DNA from: Klebsormidium nitens
Taxonomy: Eukaryota > Streptophyta > Klebsormidiophyceae > Klebsormidiales > Klebsormidiaceae
Assembly: GCA_000708835.1 (NCBI GenBank)
Contig: DF237396.1
Location: 1 to 20,969, forward strand
Direction: 5' to 3'
DNA: 20,969 bases
The translations under genes were made by a program, and so were the position numbers. Numbering within the stretch: position 1 is the stretch's first letter; each line of letters begins with the position of its first letter. This document shows positions 16,978-20,969 of the stretch, one piece after another. The notes under the pieces are model-generated. The model searched no databases. It was not told where the DNA came from and was given only the letters and a program-made list of their open reading frames with translations.

Positions 16978-19451
16978 GTATGAAAGCTGCGGTAGCGAGA
17001 TTGGTTTGCAGGCTGAGAAGAAGTCCATGTCGGACTTGCCCGGCTCACGACCCGAGGGGTTGCGTGCCAGGGCCATAATATCATCATTCACTATCATACT
17101 ATGATAGATCTGCATGACCCAGGTGGCATGTACGTGCATGTCGATCGACATCATGACAATCAGCGCTGCAGAAGTTTGGTTCGAACTCGTCTAATCCACA
17201 GTGTTACATGAGTTTCCTGCATCCGGCCATGCACCGTACTCACTCCTGACCGTCATGTACGTAGCTACTTGTCCTAATGCATGCGAGAACAGAACGTGCT
17301 CTTTTTGTCATTGAAAGTAACCACGGGCCCTAGTAGCTATTATTATCATAAACGATAAAACAAGCTCATACCACCGTCGTGCTGGGATCCCAGATGCCTA
17401 ATCTCGTTGTCTACCATTTTCAAGACTGCTAAGAGTTGCGGTTTGTACCTCAGCTTTGTGTTTTATAACCTACAGCTTATAAAGCAACGTCTGAAACTCT
17501 TAACTCGGATGCATGATTCACTGAGCGAAGGAGAAGAGTCTACTCTAGCCAGTATAGCTGTACCCACGCTGTACCCTTGCCAACGAAATATTGAAGTAGG
17601 TACTGTACTCGAAGGGCGGCGCCATGTGTGACTGCTTAACGCGCCATTGACTGCTTCGCCATTGACTTCTCTTTCACAAGCCCTTGAAAATGTGTCACCC
17701 CCACATCGAGAGATGGAGCACTCTAAGCAGGCCCATCCACGACCATGCATCCTTGCAGGCCGGCGTGCGAGGATTCCGCAAGGCAAAAGTTGCCCAATCA
17801 CTGTGCACGATCCCGGCTGGATCCCACCTCAACGGGGAGTCCAGGCCGTCGATTTAACGATTTAAGATCAGCGCGGCGGCAACTCAAGAATGCGCGAGCA
17901 GTTGCAGGGAACTCGGCAGTTAGACTCTCAGTCACTGATTCAGTCTCGAGTCGACTCGATTTGCATACCGGTACTCGCATGCGGCGGAACAGATCCACCT
18001 AGGGACTAGCATTTACCGTACCGTCGGCGTCGGCGTACCCAAACTCTTTCATATATAACAAGCCTGACCAGGAGGTACGGTATAAAACGGTTACGAGTCA
18101 TGCAAGGGCCCGACCTTATGTGTTGATCAGGCGAACAGGGCCGCGTGCTCGTGCCAGCATGCTCTCTCCCTGTGCTATTCCTGCAGATGCTGACGTCCGT
18201 TGAAGCTCACAACTCGCATTTCATTCGTTCCGACTGCAGCGCCTAGCCTGCCCTAGTAGGGCTCCAGATGCAGCTCGACGCAGCTCTGGAAGCCGATCCA
18301 CTCAAATACAGTCACATTCTGACCGTACTGCAATGATGATAGCCACCCGGGGGGACGCATGCTAGCAGGCTTAGAGGTGGCCCAGCTCTAGTCCAGCTGG
18401 AGTTGAGGCACTACCGGGCCTCTCTGATCTGATTCGCTCCTGATTCGCTTTGACGGTGCCTACAGAGCTGAAAGCAGGAAGGCGCCACAACGGTCAGCTG
18501 GAGTGGAAGTCAACCTTTAAGCTGGACTTAGCTGGTTTGGATTTTTTGGTACCTCCCAGACGAATTGCAGAGGGATAGTGGCGATCTGCCTGCGGGGTTC
18601 AGAACGAGGCTTGATCCAGAGTGCACAGAAAGAACATTGCAAGCGCTTGTTTACAAAACGAGCTCTTCCCCAAGACATGCACAAAGGATTCCCAAAGGAT
18701 GATAAGGGGCTAGGCTTGGAAATCCTCAATCAACTTGCCGTCACTTCAAGTGCCTAAGCTTAGCCAGTGCTGCTCACAACCGCTAATCAGCTGCCCGCCG
18801 CAAACAAGTGAATGCGCGCAGAGCTGATCAGCACCTTGCGGAAGGCGCAGGGGGAAAGGTTTTGGCTACTGCCTGAGTGACACTTGGAAGAGATAGCAAG
18901 ATTCTGACGCCCATTTTGCGTGCTGCGGACGCACATTCTTCTGTTATGTGTTGGACTATAAGGCGCCGGCCGACCACCCCTTTGGGAGAAGAAACTCGAA
19001 TCATGCGTCTGCAGCTCAGCCGCGTTAGGAGCGTTAGCAAGAGAGGCCAGCTCTAGGGTACTGGAGAAGATGGTTTAACCGGCGGGCGCAGTTGACCAAA
19101 CGCTTTCCTGAAAGGAAGAAGCTAGCTTAAGACAATCGCAGCAGCTTGATGGTCGTGCAGAGTTTTTCCTAAGTGTGGCTGCAAGAACGGTGGCAGCCGC
19201 CTTCATCAAATCAGCATTCCGACAATGAATGGAGACATCTCCTGAGCCGTAGTTTCGGAAGCCAAGATAGTAAGATAAAATTTGATGGAAGAGCCCTCAT
19301 CAAGGCAAGGTCTTACTAGGGATCCCTTCAAACCTCAGCTCCGCATGCGCCACAGCATCAGCTCTGCTTATGTCCATCGACAGAGCAGGATCCGCAAGAA
19401 TGCGCCGAGGTCTGGTTGACTGCTTTCGGAGCTGTCTCCAAAAGGGAGACG
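16978..19451. other. Long stretch without a recognisable gene
   Basis: No open frame in these 2.5 kb shows convincing composition, motifs or splice structure on either strand. Small symmetric sites occur: CTATCATACTATGATAG (17091-17107) and the perfect 14-bp palindrome ATGTCGATCGACAT (17138-17151). TACCGTACCG (about 18014) faces GGTACGGTATAAAA (about 18074), the latter being the only TATA-like word that stands out. The last several hundred bases must include the promoter and leader of the PAN-domain gene that starts at 19452. Confidence 0.45.
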
Positions 19452-20969
19452 ATGCGCCACTGTCGCAAGAAGGAATGGCTGGCCGGCTGGCGCTTTGGTG
19501 TTCTGGGGCTGATCCTATTGCTACTGACACCGGTGGCCGAAGCGCAAGGTGAGCTTGTCATACTTGAAAAACAGCGGAAGAAAAATGCTCAAAACTTGTG
19601 CCAGCTGTAGATAAAGCATGCCGGGCACTTCTGCCCTTTTGGATTTCTGTGGATGGAGACCTTTTGCATCTCGGTAGGGGCCACAGGTTCACAAAACTTG
19701 GGGAGTCGCAACGACCCACCACCTGAGTTCCAGAGACCTCTCTCGTTAGGTGAAAGTGAGTAACCGATGTATTGCTGTCAGCTACTAGAGCGATGTGGGC
19801 AACCCGGCCTTGAAAGTCACAGCGTCATGGAGACGAATCTGATCAAATTTGCCAGGGAAAACAATTTGAACCTGCCATACCTCTTTGCCTGTGACAACCC
19901 CTTCAAACTTGCCATACCTCTTTGCCTGTGACAACCCCTTCAACCTTGCCATACCTATCTGCCAGTGACAATCCTTTCAAACCTGCCATACCTTCTTCCC
20001 TGCAGTCGTCCTAATCGGGTCCAGGTACTGGACCTTCCTTCCCGGTATCGACTTTTCCGGGAACGACATCCCGGACAATACCGGCCAGTGTGGCGGGAGG
20101 GGGTACTCAAACTCCAACTCGTCGCACTGCGCGGCCATGTGCCTCTCGTTCTCAAACTGCGTGGGCTTCGAAGTTATGTGGGACGCGGGAAAGTGCTGCT
20201 GGGTTAAGTCCTGGATGAGCGGCGCAGGCAGCTCGAATCCTGATGACGCATACATCCTCCTCCAAAGTGAGCGGAATCCACACAACAACACGGCGGCTAT
20301 GAATTGTGCTACCCTAAACTGTTTCCCTGTTCCCCTGTTGTTGATAGTTTCTGATGAATGCCGTTTCGACCTTGATCCGGGTGCGATGGGGAGTAGTCTA
20401 CCCGAGTAAGGCTGAGATGGATAGAAAAAAACATAGTTGAGATTGTACCTTCACAAACATGGTCCCAACTGCTGGAGCCTGGTTTTCCGAGCTGCGTACA
20501 CAGGGTTCTGATTCACTAGGTTCAACTTGGTTATATCGACGTTTGAAAATTTGCTCAAGTGGTGACTTTTAGAAGCCAGGAAGGTCTCGTTTGGTACGGA
20601 TAAACATTGTGATTGTCAACAACAAGGTGAGGATTGTGTCTGCTTCTTGAGCTTTCCGATTTTGACATGGAAGTAACGAGACGTTCATCACAACCTCCAG
20701 AATTTGAACAGTCAGAAGGAAACACTTAATTAGATACATGCGGAAGCAACGTCCTAGTTTCAGGAATTGGAGAAGTGGCACTTTTTCTTATCGCCCCAAA
20801 ACCTTGCTTTCCAAATCAAGGATTGAGACATATAACTGGTTCCTCTTGCTTCCGTCTTGCAGATCCACCTCCAAACCCGCCGCCCAACCCACCACCTCCT
20901 AACCCTCCTCCCAATCCTCCACCGCCATACTTACCACCTCCTAATCCTCCTCCACCGCCAAACCCTCCG
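19452..20969 (+). CDS. Secreted PAN/Apple-domain protein with proline-rich stalk (5' part; runs off the window)
   Basis: Proposed exons: 19452-19548, 19687-19749 (probable small exon), 20006-20266, and 20863 to beyond the window end. Residues 1-31 are a signal peptide: basic start (RHCRKK), hydrophobic core (FGVLGLILLLL), and an AEA|Q cleavage site. The 63-base second exon (GSQNLGSRNDPPPEFQRPLSL) is phase 1-1, so its inclusion or skipping keeps frame. The third exon encodes a PAN/Apple-like domain: YWTFLPGIDFSGNDI, then cysteines at 82, 95, 99, 105, 117 and 118 in the C...C...C..F.......CC pattern. PAN domains bind carbohydrate or protein. The last exon begins an NPPP/NPPPP repeat (NPPPNPPPNPPPPNPPP), a hydroxyproline-type rod typical of algal wall and extensin-like proteins. 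Likely an extracellular matrix or surface protein. What follows the stalk is outside the window. Confidence 0.8.
19871..20001. repeat. 37-bp tandem repeat (about 3.5 copies) ending at a splice acceptor
   Basis: The word TGCCATACC recurs at 19873, 19910, 19947 and 19984, exactly 37 bases apart. The unit continues TCTTTGCCTGTGACAACCCC and TTCAA, with the first two copies almost identical and the third diverged. The fourth, partial copy supplies the pyrimidine tract directly before the acceptor (CTTCTTCCCTGCAG) of the PAN exon. Each unit also carries TGTGAC or AGTGAC, a possible branch-point word. It is a minisatellite inside the intron. Confidence 0.9.
20348..20405 (+). other. Exon-like segment inside the PAN-gene intron
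   Basis: A long pyrimidine-rich tract and acceptor (GTTGTTGATAG) precede a segment open in the gene's frame (SDECRFDLDPGAMG), followed by a strong donor CCGA|GTAAGG at 20406. Using that donor (58 bases) shifts the frame and stops within the proline-rich exon. A weaker donor at 20393 (GGGA|GTAGTC) gives 45 bases, phase 1-1, and preserves the NPPP frame. If the intron is retained instead, the frame stays open to a TAA at 20407. Probably an alternative exon; its use is undecided. Confidence 0.35.

Noticed and set aside
17091-17151. Short palindromes CTATCATACTATGATAG and ATGTCGATCGACAT
   Set aside because: They are exact but short and have no partner feature. In 21 kb a few palindromes of this size are expected, so no finding is claimed.
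19871-20001. 37-bp periodic repeat considered as a CRISPR array
   Set aside because: The units are directly abutting without unique spacers, and the setting is a eukaryotic intron. It is a minisatellite.

Overview
The window reads as nuclear DNA from an intron-rich green plant lineage. The best guess is a streptophyte alga of the Klebsormidium kind, though this is inference. The support is: GT-AG introns of roughly 60-1300 bp; a plant-type NADH kinase split into six exons; MYND and F-box regulatory proteins; and a secreted PAN-domain protein with an NPPP-rich wall-protein tail. No bacterial operons, CRISPR arrays, rRNA or tRNA genes were recognised. All exon structures were built by hand from splice sites, reading-frame phase and family resemblance.

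Layout. (1) 421-4184, plus strand: a six-exon gene for a predicted 760-residue alpha-helical protein ending in a MYND zinc finger. (2) 4185-5087: a convergent intergenic region holding a GC-rich 20-bp palindrome. (3) 5088-9070, minus strand: a six-exon gene for a NAD(H) kinase of the plant NADK3 type (324 aa), with a decayed copy of exon 3 and a hairpin inside intron 3. (4) 9071-9820: a shared head-to-head upstream region carrying a fold-back, MITE-like element. (5) 9821-15309, plus strand: a seven-exon gene whose predicted 813-residue product has an F-box followed by a region resembling the first cullin repeat, with a phospho-site-rich linker. Its exon 5 has several partial tandem copies, and the region holds a cluster of TGACGTCA palindromes. 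(6) 15310-16980: a patchwork of nested inverted repeats, orphan exon-like segments and an unrecognised gene fragment. (7) 16978-19451: no convincing gene. (8) 19452 to the window end, plus strand: the 5' part of a gene for a secreted PAN/Apple protein with a proline-rich stalk.

The genes do not form a pathway; this is an ordinary eukaryotic neighbourhood. The most unusual items are the F-box/cullin-like fusion (normally these parts are separate subunits of an SCF ubiquitin ligase, bridged by SKP1) and the repeated finding of small decayed copies of exon pieces, with their splice sites, next to real exons. Three exons in two genes show this.

The firmest calls are the NADH kinase, the MYND finger, the F-box, and the PAN domain with its signal peptide. 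The weakest are the last two exons of the F-box gene, exons 4-5 of the MYND gene, and everything between 15310 and 16980.
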